NCBI RefSeq assembly: GCF_002787055.1
Contig: NZ_CP024808.1
Coordinates: forward strand, 894,328 to 958,327
Length of the DNA stretch: 64,000 nucleotides
Origin: Candidatus Nitrosotenuis aquarius
GTDB taxonomy: Archaea; Thermoproteota; Nitrososphaeria; Nitrososphaerales; Nitrosopumilaceae
Reading direction: 5' to 3'
This document shows, piece by piece, positions 17,631-25,656 of the stretch; the stretch's first letter is position 1, and every line of letters begins with the position of its first letter. Position numbers and translations under genes: made by a program. The notes below the pieces were generated by a model, which saw only the letters and a list, made by a program, of their open reading frames with translations, searched no databases and was not told the origin of the DNA.

Positions 17631-17972
17631 ATGCGACTCAACATCAACGTTTCTGCTACGGATTATGACAAGTCTAGCAAGGAGATAATCAGGACATTGT
17701 CAGGCCTAGAGGAAATGGTTCATGAGAAGGACGGCTTTACTATTACCGATTCGGAATTTGCGTTTGGCTGGCATTTTTACGTAGTTTCTGTGCGCTCTGA
17801 TTTGGTGCAAAAATTAGCAGACCAGATGGGGGCTGATTTTTCCAAGCTAAAGGGCAAGGGAAGCGAAAAAAAGTTTCTCTCCTGGCTTGCCCAAAAAATG
17901 GAAAAGACCAGCCTTCGAGTAAAGTTTGCCATCAAAGAAGAAATGGAATCAAGCAAGTACGGAATCTTTTAG
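17631..17972 (+). CDS. Conserved-looking hypothetical protein
   Basis: I do not recognise this 113-residue protein. It begins with a beta-like segment (MRLNINVSATDYD), has an aromatic-rich centre (FAFGWHFYVV near 43-52) and ends in a basic helical region (KKFLSWLAQKMEKTS). There is no signal peptide or membrane segment. A TATA-like CCTTTTATT is centred about 25 nt before the ATG, supporting it as a real gene. Its stop overlaps the convergent alcohol dehydrogenase stop by 4 nt. Confidence 0.7.
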   Translation: MRLNINVSATDYDKSSKEIIRTLSGLEEMVHEKDGFTITDSEFAFGWHFYVVSVRSDLVQKLADQMGADFSKLKGKGSEKKFLSWLAQKMEKTSLRVKFAIKEEMESSKYGIF

Positions 17973-18919
17973 GGCCTAAGAAAAATTTTGAGTCGACCTG
18001 GACTTTTTGCTGCATCTAGCGCTTCATCTAGTTTGTCCAGCGGATAGACAGTGTCAATTAGATCATCAACATATACTGTGCTTGTTACCAGGGCTTGGAT
18101 TGCAGGCCTGAACGGACCGCACCTAGAGCCGATAAAGGTTATTTCGTTTACTATGGCGGCAGTCAGGTCTATCTTGTTCTTTGATGACATGGTGGATTTT
18201 AGTACAACCGTGCCCCTTGGCTTTGCAAGTCGCATGGTATCTAAGAATCCGGATTCGCTTCCCGTTGCCTCCACTACGACATCGAATTTGTGTTCATCTT
18301 CTGCTGAAATGCCAATTTTTGTCTTTACTCCAAGCTTGGCCAATAATTGCAGTTTGTTTTGATGTCTTCCAAAGCAGGTAATGTTTTTGTGGTGTATTCC
18401 AAGCACTCGTGTGATCAGCTGAGCCAGTCTTCCGTCTCCAAGTATTGCGATTGCCGAGTCTTTGTCGATTTTCAGTTGCTCTTCAATTTCAAATGCAGCT
18501 GCCAGTGGCTCTACAAAGACGGCCTGCTCATCAGAAATAGAGTCAGGTATAACGTGTAGGTTTTTTTCAGGAAGTGATAGATATTGCGCAAATGCTCCGT
18601 CTCGCTTGTATATTCCAAGTACTGTTCTATTTGGACAGTGTCGTTCCAATCCGGTTGTGCACATGGAGCATTTTCCGCAGCCTGCATTAATTTCGCCTAC
18701 AACGCGTTTGCCAATCAGATTTTTATTTTCAGAAGATATTACCTCGCCGACAAATTCGTGGCCTAAAACGCCGGTGTATGAGGCATAGCCCTGAATCATC
18801 TCAAGATCTGTGCCACAGATTCCGGCCAGCCTGACTTTGACTAGGGCTTCCCCGGGTTTGGGATTCGGATAGTCATTTTGCAGTGATATTTTGGAGCCAT
18901 CAAAGTAAGCAGCCTTCAT
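17969..18919 (-). CDS. Zinc-dependent alcohol dehydrogenase-family protein
   Basis: A medium-chain dehydrogenase of 316 residues, close to the threonine/sorbitol dehydrogenase branch. The catalytic zinc ligands are in AGICGTDLE near 33 and GHEFVGEV near 53. The structural zinc lobe has four Cys (CGKCSMCTTGLERHC near 73-87). The nucleotide-binding loop is AILGDGRLAQ near 145. The ATG at 18919 gives the normal N-terminus; an open frame further upstream runs into tRNA-His and is not coding. The substrate is not evident. Confidence 0.88.
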   Translation of the reverse strand: MKAAYFDGSKISLQNDYPNPKPGEALVKVRLAGICGTDLEMIQGYASYTGVLGHEFVGEVISSENKNLIGKRVVGEINAGCGKCSMCTTGLERHCPNRTVLGIYKRDGAFAQYLSLPEKNLHVIPDSISDEQAVFVEPLAAAFEIEEQLKIDKDSAIAILGDGRLAQLITRVLGIHHKNITCFGRHQNKLQLLAKLGVKTKIGISAEDEHKFDVVVEATGSESGFLDTMRLAKPRGTVVLKSTMSSKNKIDLTAAIVNEITFIGSRCGPFRPAIQALVTSTVYVDDLIDTVYPLDKLDEALDAAKSPGRLKIFLRP

Positions 18920-18958
18920 GTTTTTTGTAAATACAATTCTGAGGGAATTAAAGGTGTA

Positions 18959-19031
18959 GGCCCTCGAGGGGAATCGAACCCCTGTCCGGGGATCCACAGT
19001 CCCCTATACTAGCCACTGTACTACGAAGGCC
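18959..19031 (-). tRNA. tRNA-His (anticodon GTG)
   Basis: On the minus strand the acceptor GCCTTCG pairs with CGAGGGC, with an extra encoded G at -1 opposite C73, the His identity feature. The anticodon stem GGGGA/TCCCC encloses loop CTGTGGA (GTG). The T-arm is AGGGG-TTCGATT-CCCCT. No intron and no encoded CCA. Confidence 0.96.
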
Positions 19032-19121
19032 GCAAAAACCAAAGCCGACAGATCCACTATTAACCTAACTACAGCTAAAAATCAAGGACAAATTTATTAT
19101 TCCCTATAAAAAAGACCGATT

Positions 19122-19211
19122 ATGCAAGGCAAGGGCTGGTTCATTGGAATGGCAATAACTGTAGCCGTAGTTTGGTGGGGCGTAAACTACCTATTTCCGT
19201 GGGTTCACTAG
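19122..19211 (+). CDS. Putative 29-residue single-span membrane peptide
   Basis: A short frame starting at ATG encodes 29 residues: MQGKGW, then a hydrophobic run FIGMAITVAVVWWGVNYLF, then PWVH. It could span the membrane once, with four Trp at the interfaces. A TTTATTAT element is centred about 26 nt upstream of the ATG, the spacing seen at other leaderless genes here. The stop shares the palindromic CTAG with the stop of convergent corA. Length makes chance possible; no family is recognised. Confidence 0.5.
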   Translation: MQGKGWFIGMAITVAVVWWGVNYLFPWVH

Positions 19212-20230
19212 TCAGCAAGCCATTTCTTCTTGTAAAAATAGGCATACAATAGTCCAGATGGAATCATAGATAAAATCAGCATTATAATTAGTGCCGTATA
19301 TTCCCCAAGAAACGTCCAGCTTCCTGTCTGGATTCCGCCTGGCAGGTTTATGTTCATGCCATAGATGGCGCCAACTACGGTCGGCGGAATTGTTAGCGTG
19401 AATATTATGGTAAGTGTTGCAAGTATTTTGTTTGATTTTTCAGTAGAGAGTAGAAAGTCAGTGTCCTTGTAGATCTCCATTGTTTCTTTTGCCTCGTCCA
19501 GTGTTTCTGCCACTTTGTCAATGTGATCAATTACGTCATCAAAATGAATCACCAGATCATCATCGGGATTTGAGAAGCGTTGCGTGTTCTTTGATGTTTC
19601 CAGTACGGTTTTTCGCAGCGGATGGACTATACGACGCAGTATTGTGATTTCACGCCTCAATAATGAAATCTTTTTTGGTGTGGACTTGTTTTCGTCAAAG
19701 ACATCGTCTTCTATCTCATCCAGATTCTCCACAATTCTGCGCAATGTATGCAGTAGTTCGTCTACTAGAGCATCAACTATTTTGTATAGCAGAAATCCAG
19801 ACGACTTGCCAAGCAGTTCATTTCTGTACTTGGAATCGTCTTTGCAGCGACTTACCATTTCCACTAGCGGTTTGAGCTCTCCATAGTGTATGGTAACCAG
19901 ATAATCTTTTCCGATGAATACTGCAAGCTGGTTAAATCGCGACATGCCGCGCTTTAGTGCAAGTGGTGGAAAATGCAGGATGATAAAGGAATGATCGTCA
20001 TAGTTGTCTATTTTTGCAAGCTGGATCTTTGAGATAGAGTCATCCAGGTTTAAGGAATTAAAATTGTACATTTGCCCCAGCTTTTCAATTTCTGCGCGGT
20101 CTGGGTTTTGAATGTCAGTCCAAGTAAAGCCATTTCCCTGGATGGTTTCCAGCTTGCTTTGGATTATCTCAGCAGGCTGAGGATGTCTTCGCAAATGTGG
20201 CAACCTGGAGATGAATAGTTCTTTTTTCAA
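19208..20230 (-). CDS. corA: CorA-family magnesium/cobalt transporter
   Basis: A 340-residue channel-like divalent cation transporter. The long cytoplasmic helical domain includes LLHTLRRIVENLDEIED near 165-181. The two C-terminal membrane helices are near 277-297 and 309-330, with the selectivity motif YGMN (near 298-301) between them and a basic tail KKKW. The start is TTG; a TTTTAATTTA element on the minus strand is centred about 27 nt upstream. Divergent from the structured RNA region and tyw1. Which of Mg2+, Co2+ or Ni2+ it moves cannot be read. Confidence 0.92.
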   Translation of the reverse strand: MKKELFISRLPHLRRHPQPAEIIQSKLETIQGNGFTWTDIQNPDRAEIEKLGQMYNFNSLNLDDSISKIQLAKIDNYDDHSFIILHFPPLALKRGMSRFNQLAVFIGKDYLVTIHYGELKPLVEMVSRCKDDSKYRNELLGKSSGFLLYKIVDALVDELLHTLRRIVENLDEIEDDVFDENKSTPKKISLLRREITILRRIVHPLRKTVLETSKNTQRFSNPDDDLVIHFDDVIDHIDKVAETLDEAKETMEIYKDTDFLLSTEKSNKILATLTIIFTLTIPPTVVGAIYGMNINLPGGIQTGSWTFLGEYTALIIMLILSMIPSGLLYAYFYKKKWLAD

Positions 20231-20250
20231 TTCAGCTAAACCTCTCTGAA

Positions 20251-20262
20251 TTTTAATTTAAG
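20251..20262 (-). promoter_or_regulatory. TATA-like box for corA
   Basis: Minus-strand CTTAAATTAAAA is centred about 27 nt before the TTG start, implying a leaderless corA message independent of the structured RNA element further upstream. Confidence 0.45.
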
Positions 20263-20321
20263 TTTTCATTATGATATCGCAAACAAATTTTGCACAAACT
20301 GCATAATTTTTGTGAGATAAT

Positions 20322-20426
20322 GTGCGGGCGTGGCCCCAAGCGTAGAACATGAGAGAATACCTCTCTGTACCATAACGCCTTAGCGTTCATGGTTCACTAT
20401 ATCGTTCTACTGAGCCACGCGCGGAC
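20322..20426. ncRNA. Multi-branched structured RNA element of unknown family
   Basis: A 105-nt segment folds as a branched structure with fully complementary helices: P1 GCGTGGC/GCCACGC (20328-20334 with 20414-20420), P2 GTAGAAC/GTTCTAC (20342-20348 with 20404-20410), hairpin P3 GAGAG/CTCTC (20351-20355 with 20361-20365) and hairpin P4 ACCAT-AACGC/GCGTT-ATGGT (20369-20378 with 20383-20393, one bulge). Outer flanks add four further pairs around two G-G mismatches. All pairs are Watson-Crick, so the strand is undecided. On plus, T-runs follow (20451-20480). On minus, a good TATA-like CCTATAAAG lies upstream. It is not a canonical tRNA, SRP or RNase P RNA. It could be an independent RNA or a mobile-element hairpin. 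Confidence 0.62.
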
Positions 20427-20601
20427 TATTTGTTGGATTTTACATCCTTCCGCATTATTCTTTATAGGAATTTTTTGTATTTAACATTTTGTATGAATTT
20501 TTATAATAAAGATCTGAACATAATGAAATAATTTTTTACATTAAAACCAGGCTCAACTCCAAAAATGAAAAATTAAGTAAAACCAAAGCACAAAAAACAT
20601 C
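20427..20601. other. Non-coding AT-rich spacer before tyw1
   Basis: No supported gene is visible in these 175 bases. They contain a small hairpin GGAT-TTTAC-ATCC (20437-20449), several T-runs that could end a plus-strand RNA, and an AATTAAGTAAA element about 30 nt before the tyw1 ATG that probably acts as its promoter. Confidence 0.5.
20460..20468 (-). promoter_or_regulatory. TATA-like box facing the structured RNA
   Basis: Minus-strand CCTATAAAG would place a transcription start near 20437, about 11 nt before the outer helix of the RNA element. It is one of two reasons to consider the minus strand as the transcribed one, the other being that the plus strand lacks an equally good box. Confidence 0.35.
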
Positions 20602-21624
20602 ATGAGTTGCTCAGGCGAGTTTGTAGAAAATGATATCATTCAGATCAAGTCATCCATCCAGCAACAGCTCAAAAAGGCCAAGTATGGAGTATCAGATCAT
20701 TCCACTGTAGAACTGTGTCACTGGACAAAAAAATCCTTCAAAGGAGAAGAAAGCTGCTACAAGCACAAGTTCTATGGCATATCAACACACCAGTGCATGG
20801 AGTTTTCTCCTGCAGGAATGTACTGCGAGAACAGGTGCGTCTATTGCTGGCGCCCAATGGAGTTTTATGACTCACTTGAGATGAGCCCGCAAAACGTGGC
20901 AGAGCCAAAAGACATCATAACCAAGCTAATGGCAGAACGAGAAAATCTGATCATGGGCCATTATGGTGATCCAAAATCAATCCACAAAAAACTGGACGAG
21001 TCATTATTGCCGGCGCATTACGCAATATCGCTTTCTGGCGAGCCAACAATGTACCCCAAGCTTCCAGAACTGATAAAATACCTCAAGACACTGCCTGCAA
21101 CAAAGTCAATATTTCTTGTAACAAACGGCCAAGAACCACAGATGCTCAGGCGCCTCCAAGACGAGGATGCACTGCCAACACAGATCTACCTATCCACAAA
21201 CGCCGCAGACTGTGATTCATTTATGAGAATAAACAAGCCAAGATATTCGGATTCATGGGAGAGATGGAACCAGTCTCTAGAATTATTGCAAAACATGGAC
21301 ACACGAACGGTCCTTCGAATGACCATGATCAGAAACCATAACGATTTTGAGGAAATGATTCCGGCGTTTGCAGACATGATAAGGCGCGCAAATGTGCACT
21401 TTATTGAGATAAAATCCTATATGCACATTGGCCGCTCCACAAACAGGCTTGCCCGCTCCGACATGCTGGAATTTGAGGAGGTCAGCTACTTTGCAGGCAA
21501 GCTGGCAGAAAAAAGCCAGATCTATTCAATAGTTGACGAAAGTATCGCATCAAGGATAGTATTGTTGCAGAACCAGCAAAGAAAGATCAGCCCCCTTATC
21601 TCCGCGTACGCACAAACCAGCTAG
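20602..21624 (+). CDS. taw1: 4-demethylwyosine synthase (TYW1/Taw1), radical SAM enzyme
   Basis: Builds the tricyclic base of wyosine derivatives at position 37 of tRNA-Phe from N1-methylguanosine and pyruvate. The 340-residue radical SAM protein has the cluster motif CENRCVYCW (near residues 74-82), an upstream Cys region CYKHKFYGISTHQC that can bind the second cluster, LSGEPTMYP near 143 and a C-terminal EIKSYMHIG near 272. ATG start with a promoter-like AT element upstream. The 3' end overlaps the convergent ITPase gene by 29 nt. Confidence 0.95.
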   Translation: MSCSGEFVENDIIQIKSSIQQQLKKAKYGVSDHSTVELCHWTKKSFKGEESCYKHKFYGISTHQCMEFSPAGMYCENRCVYCWRPMEFYDSLEMSPQNVAEPKDIITKLMAERENLIMGHYGDPKSIHKKLDESLLPAHYAISLSGEPTMYPKLPELIKYLKTLPATKSIFLVTNGQEPQMLRRLQDEDALPTQIYLSTNAADCDSFMRINKPRYSDSWERWNQSLELLQNMDTRTVLRMTMIRNHNDFEEMIPAFADMIRRANVHFIEIKSYMHIGRSTNRLARSDMLEFEEVSYFAGKLAEKSQIYSIVDESIASRIVLLQNQQRKISPLISAYAQTS

Positions 21625-22153
21625 CAAATTTTGCCAGCGCGCGATACCTATGGGATATGGCGTTCTTGTCAGGAATTTGCGCATATGTCTTGGTTTTCCC
21701 CCTTGGGACAAATATTGGGTCATATCCCCAGCCCTTGCCTGAGATCTTTTTTGCAATTTTGCCTGGAGTGATTCCCTCAAAAAGAATCGGTTTTCTCTTT
21801 TTGTCACAATACGATATTGTGGCATGGAATTTTGCCGACCTATTTCCCTTTACCAGATCAATTACCCCCTTGTTACCAATGGTGTCAAAGACATATGACG
21901 AATACGGCCCTGGAAAGCCGCCAAGCGACGAAATGACCAGAGCATCATCTTCTATTATTACGGGTTTTTTGCATTTTGAAAATGCATCCAGTGCCTTTGT
22001 CTTGGCAATCGCTGATAAAGAATCAGACTGGATTTCCAGCAAACTTGCCTGGAAGAATCCCAGCCTTATTCCAAATGAAGACATGATTTCCTTTGCTTCC
22101 AGATACTTGTGTTTGTTTGAGGATACAAAATACACATCATTCCATTCTTGCAT
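21596..22153 (-). CDS. Non-canonical purine NTP pyrophosphatase (Ham1/RdgB)
   Basis: Hydrolyses dITP, ITP and XTP to keep inosine and xanthosine out of nucleic acids. The 185-residue protein shows VSSNKHKYLEAKEI near 10-23 (substrate-binding SSN..K), IIEDDALVISSLGGFPGPYS near 66-85 and the C-terminal GWGYDPIFVP near 141-150. It overlaps the upstream Bud32 gene by 17 nt and the convergent taw1 by 29 nt. Confidence 0.95.
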   Translation of the reverse strand: MQEWNDVYFVSSNKHKYLEAKEIMSSFGIRLGFFQASLLEIQSDSLSAIAKTKALDAFSKCKKPVIIEDDALVISSLGGFPGPYSSYVFDTIGNKGVIDLVKGNRSAKFHATISYCDKKRKPILFEGITPGKIAKKISGKGWGYDPIFVPRGKTKTYAQIPDKNAISHRYRALAKFASWFVRTRR

Positions 22154-22757
22154 ATCTTCCCCTTCCCTCTATTATCGATAATTGAGTCAGTACCTTGTTG
22201 AATCGTTCTGTGCCTATAATTGACTTGTATCCTCTCAGAAACGCATCCCATAACTCTTGCATTATTTTTACATGAGCGCTGCCAAGAATCTCTTTGTATA
22301 GTCGCAAATCCACGGCGTGGTCTTCCACTCTGATTGATTTTTGTGCAAGGCCAAAATCAATTGCATAGATTTTGTCGTTTTTGGATATGAAATTTGACGT
22401 GGTAAGATCTCCGTGTATTATGCCGTTTTTGTGCAGTGTGGCAGTTATTCTGCCAATTTCTGCGCATGCAGATTTTAGCTTGGCGTCTTTTAGGTCCCTG
22501 ACTATCACTCCATTGATTTGCTGCATCAGAATAGTACAATCGTTAGTGTTTACCTGATAGACCAGAGGCGTTCTGATCCCAAAGGATTTTGCCTCAGAAA
22601 GAATTGATGCTTCCCGTATGGTTCGCTGCTTTCTTATTTTATTGTCCAGTATCGGATGTCGGTATGGTTTTGTTTTTCGCGTCTTGAGAATTGCAGGCGT
22701 ATTATCAAATTTAACAAGATAGATGTCGCCTTCGGCACCTTTTTTGATTAGCTTCAC
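22137..22757 (-). CDS. bud32: Bud32/PRPK protein kinase of the KEOPS complex
   Basis: Small atypical kinase/ATPase of the KEOPS complex, needed for the t6A modification of tRNAs reading ANN codons. The 206-residue protein starts with the Gly loop KKGAEGDIYLV (residues 5-15) and invariant Lys in AILKTRKTK near 24. It has the catalytic HGDLTTSNF near 123-131 and the metal site AIDFGLAQ near 140-147. The conserved basic RGRYARME tail is present. Kae1 is not fused to it and is not in the window. It shares an operon with the ITPase, an arrangement found in other archaea. Confidence 0.95.
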   Translation of the reverse strand: MKLIKKGAEGDIYLVKFDNTPAILKTRKTKPYRHPILDNKIRKQRTIREASILSEAKSFGIRTPLVYQVNTNDCTILMQQINGVIVRDLKDAKLKSACAEIGRITATLHKNGIIHGDLTTSNFISKNDKIYAIDFGLAQKSIRVEDHAVDLRLYKEILGSAHVKIMQELWDAFLRGYKSIIGTERFNKVLTQLSIIEGRGRYARME

Positions 22758-22806
22758 TATCAGTATAATTTTTCAATCAGATATTAGGATTAAAGAAAAG
22801 AGTTAG

Positions 22807-22881
22807 CGCCCTTGGCGGGATTTGAACACGCGTCTCAGCCGTGACAGGGCCGAATTCTAGACCGGGCTATACTACAAGGGC
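22807..22881 (-). tRNA. tRNA-Asp (anticodon GTC) with a T-stem mismatch
   Basis: Acceptor GCCCTTG pairs with CAAGGGC, discriminator G. The anticodon stem CGGCC/GGCTG encloses CTGTCAC (GTC). The T-arm reads GCGTG-TTCAAAT-CCCGC, which leaves a T-C mismatch at pair 52:62 where GCGGG would be expected. A TATA-like CTTTAAAAAAGG lies about 27 nt upstream on the minus strand, so the gene looks expressed. Confidence 0.95.
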
Positions 22882-22950
22882 TTGAATTTTGATCAAAGAA
22901 TTTCCTTTTTTAAAGTTATCATCTCAGAGAATTTCTTCATCCAAAGACTA

Positions 22951-22958
22951 AATTATAC
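22951..22958 (+). promoter_or_regulatory. TATA-like box for tRNA-Lys
   Basis: AATTATAC is centred 26 nt before the first base of tRNA-Lys, the standard archaeal spacing. Confidence 0.5.
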
Positions 22959-22979
22959 ACGGTTTTGAGAATTTGCGAA

Positions 22980-23053
22980 GGGTTCGTAGCTCAGCCAGGT
23001 AGAGTACCGGACTTTTAATCCGGCTGTCCGGGGTCCGAATCCCCGCGAACCCG
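22980..23053 (+). tRNA. tRNA-Lys (anticodon TTT)
   Basis: Acceptor GGGTTCG pairs with CGAACCC, discriminator G. The anticodon stem CCGGA/TCCGG encloses CTTTTAA (TTT). The T-arm is CGGGG-TCCGAAT-CCCCG, fully paired, with TCC instead of the usual TTC opening the loop. It ends one base before the stop of convergent argH. Confidence 0.97.
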
Positions 23054-24520
23054 CTACCTACTCAACAGTCTAACTTTGGCAGACAGTTTTTCAATTGCAG
23101 AAGTTATTAGAGCACTGCGCCTTGCCATATTTTTCTGGTATTGCCGTATTGTGAACTTGCGCTTTGTAATTAGTCGCTTTTGTTCTGCTATTCCGGCAGA
23201 TCCAAGAGAAGACCTGCTCTGAAGCGAAGATTGAGCATTAATTGAGGAGATGATTTTGCCTAGCCTTTTGGCGTCAAATTCCCGCTCTGAGACAGACCTT
23301 GCCACCTCAGATGCAGTAAGCTCGGATAGCGAGATTTTGGATTCGTGTGCAATTTGGACTAGCTTTCCTACAATTTTGTGTGCTGTTCTAAATGGCAGGC
23401 CTTCCTTTACCAAAGCCTCTGCAATGTCCAGTGCCGCCAGATATCCCGAGTCCGCTATCTGGTTCATCTTTTGCTTGTTTACCTTTAGTGTCGCAAACAT
23501 GGAATTGAGTACCACAAGTGCAGATATTGCAGTACTCGAGCTCAAAAAGACAGACGGCTTGATCTCTTGCAGATCACGGCCATATCCAGAAGCCAGCCCC
23601 TTGAGATTAGACAGTATGGCAACCAGATTTCCAATTACTCGCGCTGTCTTGCCACGCGTCAGCTCCAAGATGTCTGGGTTTTTCTTTTGTGGCATGACAC
23701 TAGACGGTGATGAAAACTGGTCAGACAGCTCCACAAACGAAAATTCCGACGTGGACCAGATTACCAGATCTTCTGCTATTCTAGACAGATTTGTCATAAG
23801 TATGGCAACATGTCCTACATATTCAGCAACAACGTCCCTGTTTGATGTGGCATCAATCGAGTTTTCCACTATTCCAGAAAATCCAAGCATCCTAGCAGTG
23901 CTGTTTCGGTTAATTGGCAACGATGTCCCGCCAACAGGTCCTGCACCTAGGGGAGAATGGTTGACTCGCCCAAATGTGTCATAGAATCGCTCAAAATCAC
24001 GCAACAATGCATCGGCATAGGATATCAAAAAGTGCGAAAATGTGCCAATTTGCGCCTGTTGCAAGTGAGTGTATAGAGGCATTGCAGTGGCCGTGTGCTT
24101 TTCTGCCAATACAACCAGTGTCTCCACCATATCCAAAATGCAATTACAAATGGTGTTGATGTCGTCTCGTATTTTCATGCGTAAATCCAGCGCAACCTGA
24201 TCGTTTCTAGAGCGTGCAGTGTGCATTTTCCCACCTGCCGCAAGGCCAGTCCTTTGTATGACCAGAGTTTCGATTAGCTCATGAATGTCTTCGGCAGAAG
24301 ACTTGTCAGATAGGTTTTGTTTTTTCAGCTTTTCAAGCGCGACTAGAATTTTTTTTACTTCGGATTTGCTGAGAATTTTATTTTCATACAACATTATAGA
24401 GTGAGCTTGGCTGCCAATGATATCATAGATTGCAATTTCAGAATCATCAGAAATTGACGAGACATAATCTAATGTGTGCTTGTCCAGGTTCTTGTCCAGT
24501 CGAGACCGATACATTCCCAA
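23054..24520 (-). CDS. argH: Argininosuccinate lyase
   Basis: Splits argininosuccinate into arginine and fumarate, the last step of arginine synthesis. The 488-residue fumarase/aspartase-superfamily protein shows HTARSRNDQVALD near 100-112, GAGPVGGTSLPI near 195 and the signature SSPSSVMPQKKNPD near 269-282. Length is normal. It starts with ATG and is divergent from the MIP18-family gene. ArgG is not adjacent. Confidence 0.96.
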   Translation of the reverse strand: MGMYRSRLDKNLDKHTLDYVSSISDDSEIAIYDIIGSQAHSIMLYENKILSKSEVKKILVALEKLKKQNLSDKSSAEDIHELIETLVIQRTGLAAGGKMHTARSRNDQVALDLRMKIRDDINTICNCILDMVETLVVLAEKHTATAMPLYTHLQQAQIGTFSHFLISYADALLRDFERFYDTFGRVNHSPLGAGPVGGTSLPINRNSTARMLGFSGIVENSIDATSNRDVVAEYVGHVAILMTNLSRIAEDLVIWSTSEFSFVELSDQFSSPSSVMPQKKNPDILELTRGKTARVIGNLVAILSNLKGLASGYGRDLQEIKPSVFLSSSTAISALVVLNSMFATLKVNKQKMNQIADSGYLAALDIAEALVKEGLPFRTAHKIVGKLVQIAHESKISLSELTASEVARSVSEREFDAKRLGKIISSINAQSSLQSRSSLGSAGIAEQKRLITKRKFTIRQYQKNMARRSALITSAIEKLSAKVRLLSR

Positions 24521-24537
24521 CTAGAGGGTTATAATGG

Positions 24538-24547
24538 TTATATATAG
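24538..24547 (+). promoter_or_regulatory. TATA box for the MIP18-family gene
   Basis: TTATATATAG is centred 25 nt before the ATG at 24567. It decides against an in-frame ATG at 24534, which would place the box inside the coding sequence. Confidence 0.6.
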
Positions 24548-24566
24548 CATAGATGATTTGCCGTTT

Positions 24567-24890
24567 ATGTCACAAGACCTACAAGAGCTCAGAAGAAAAA
24601 TCTTTGACGAGTTATCCGGAATAGTTGATCCAGAAATAAACACGTCGATTACTGATCTAGAGCTCGTAGACAACGTCGACATTTCAGGTTCCGCAGTCAA
24701 AGTGGACTTGCACCTTACCAGCCCGTTTTGTCCAGCAGTCTTTGGATTCAAGATTTGCCAAGACATTCACGATCATCTGCTAAAGCTTGACGGGGTAGAC
24801 GATGTCAAGGTAAATGTCTCAAATCATTTCATGGCAGAGGCAATCAACAACCAGGTAAACAACAGCCCAAACCCAAAAAAGGCAGCCTAG
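24567..24890 (+). CDS. MIP18/DUF59-family iron-sulfur assembly protein
   Basis: A 107-residue protein of the SufT/PaaD/MIP18 family, which helps load Fe-S clusters onto target proteins. The family signature is GIVDPEINTSITDLELVDNV near residues 18-37. It also has the conserved Cys in LTSPFCPAVFGF near 61-72 and the C-terminal VKVNVSNHF. The start is set by the TATA box 25 nt upstream. It sits tail to tail with the succinate dehydrogenase operon, whose iron-sulfur subunit is the nearest candidate client, but this is inference from position only. Confidence 0.88.
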   Translation: MSQDLQELRRKIFDELSGIVDPEINTSITDLELVDNVDISGSAVKVDLHLTSPFCPAVFGFKICQDIHDHLLKLDGVDDVKVNVSNHFMAEAINNQVNNSPNPKKAA

Positions 24891-24891
24891 G

Positions 24892-25656
24892 TTATTTTCT
24901 AAATCCCAACAAATATCCACGCAACAGCTGAATTCCCATTGCAGGATCTACGCCCTTTGGACAGACTTGGCTGCAAGAGCCGGCAAAGTGGCATCTCCAT
25001 ATTCCATGGGATTCATCAATGATTTTGAGTCTAGAGTTCTTCCCTTTATCGCGATTGTCAGCAACGTATCGGTATGCCTGGCCTAGTGCCTGCGGACCCA
25101 AAAATGACGAGTCTGTTGCCATCGTAGGGCATGCGGAATTGCACAGACCACACTTGATGCAGTTTGCAAACTGGATGTATTCTTCTAGCTGCTCTGGCGT
25201 CTGGTTGAATTCCTTGGTCGGTGCAGTTATCTCTGAGTCTTCTCGTATTACATATGGCTGCATTTTTTTGTGGTTTGCAAACATTTTGTCCAGTTTTACC
25301 ACCAAGTCCCTGACAATCGGATAGTTGTTCATCGGCTCTACAGTCACAATATCAGAGTTTAGCTCCGAGATTTTTGTAAAGCACGCAAGCCTTGGCCTGC
25401 CATTGATCTTCATTCCACAAGAACCGCATGATGCCTGCCTGCATGAATATCGCACCGCCACTGAGTGGTCCAGATGCTTTTTGACATCAAGTACTGCATC
25501 CAGAACTGTAGTCCATCTCTCATATGGAACTTTGAAATCAACATACTGCTGGCCGGAATCGCGTTCCGGATTGAATTTTGCAATGCGCAGTGTTACTATC
25601 TTGGATGAAGAGACCTCAGTCGATGATTGTTCTTCCGCTAGCGCTGTTTCGCTCAT
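24892..25656 (-). CDS. sdhB: Succinate dehydrogenase iron-sulfur subunit
   Basis: Passes electrons from the flavoprotein to quinone through three Fe-S clusters, 254 residues. All cluster motifs are visible: [2Fe-2S] CRQASCGSCG near 71-80 with C near 92, [4Fe-4S] CIKCGLCNSACP near 166-177, and the [3Fe-4S] motif CHFAGSCSQVCPKGVDP near 223-239. The N-terminus is Ser/Glu-rich. It is the last gene of the operon, starting one base upstream of the stop of sdhD's frame end. Confidence 0.97.
   Translation of the reverse strand: MSETALAEEQSSTEVSSSKIVTLRIAKFNPERDSGQQYVDFKVPYERWTTVLDAVLDVKKHLDHSVAVRYSCRQASCGSCGMKINGRPRLACFTKISELNSDIVTVEPMNNYPIVRDLVVKLDKMFANHKKMQPYVIREDSEITAPTKEFNQTPEQLEEYIQFANCIKCGLCNSACPTMATDSSFLGPQALGQAYRYVADNRDKGKNSRLKIIDESHGIWRCHFAGSCSQVCPKGVDPAMGIQLLRGYLLGFRK

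Noticed and set aside
18920-18997. N-terminal extension of the alcohol dehydrogenase
   Set aside because: The extra frame runs into tRNA-His; the ATG at 18919 gives the normal family start.
20322-20426. tRNA or hammerhead-type ribozyme in the structured element
   Set aside because: No T-loop or anticodon arm in tRNA order on either strand, and the hammerhead CUGAUGA/GAAA core is absent.
25636-25643. CGCTAGCG, the core of the PadR palindrome, inside the start of sdhB
   Set aside because: An 8-bp palindrome is expected about once per 64 kb by chance, and this one lies in codons for Ala-Leu-Ala without the flanking bases of the operator.
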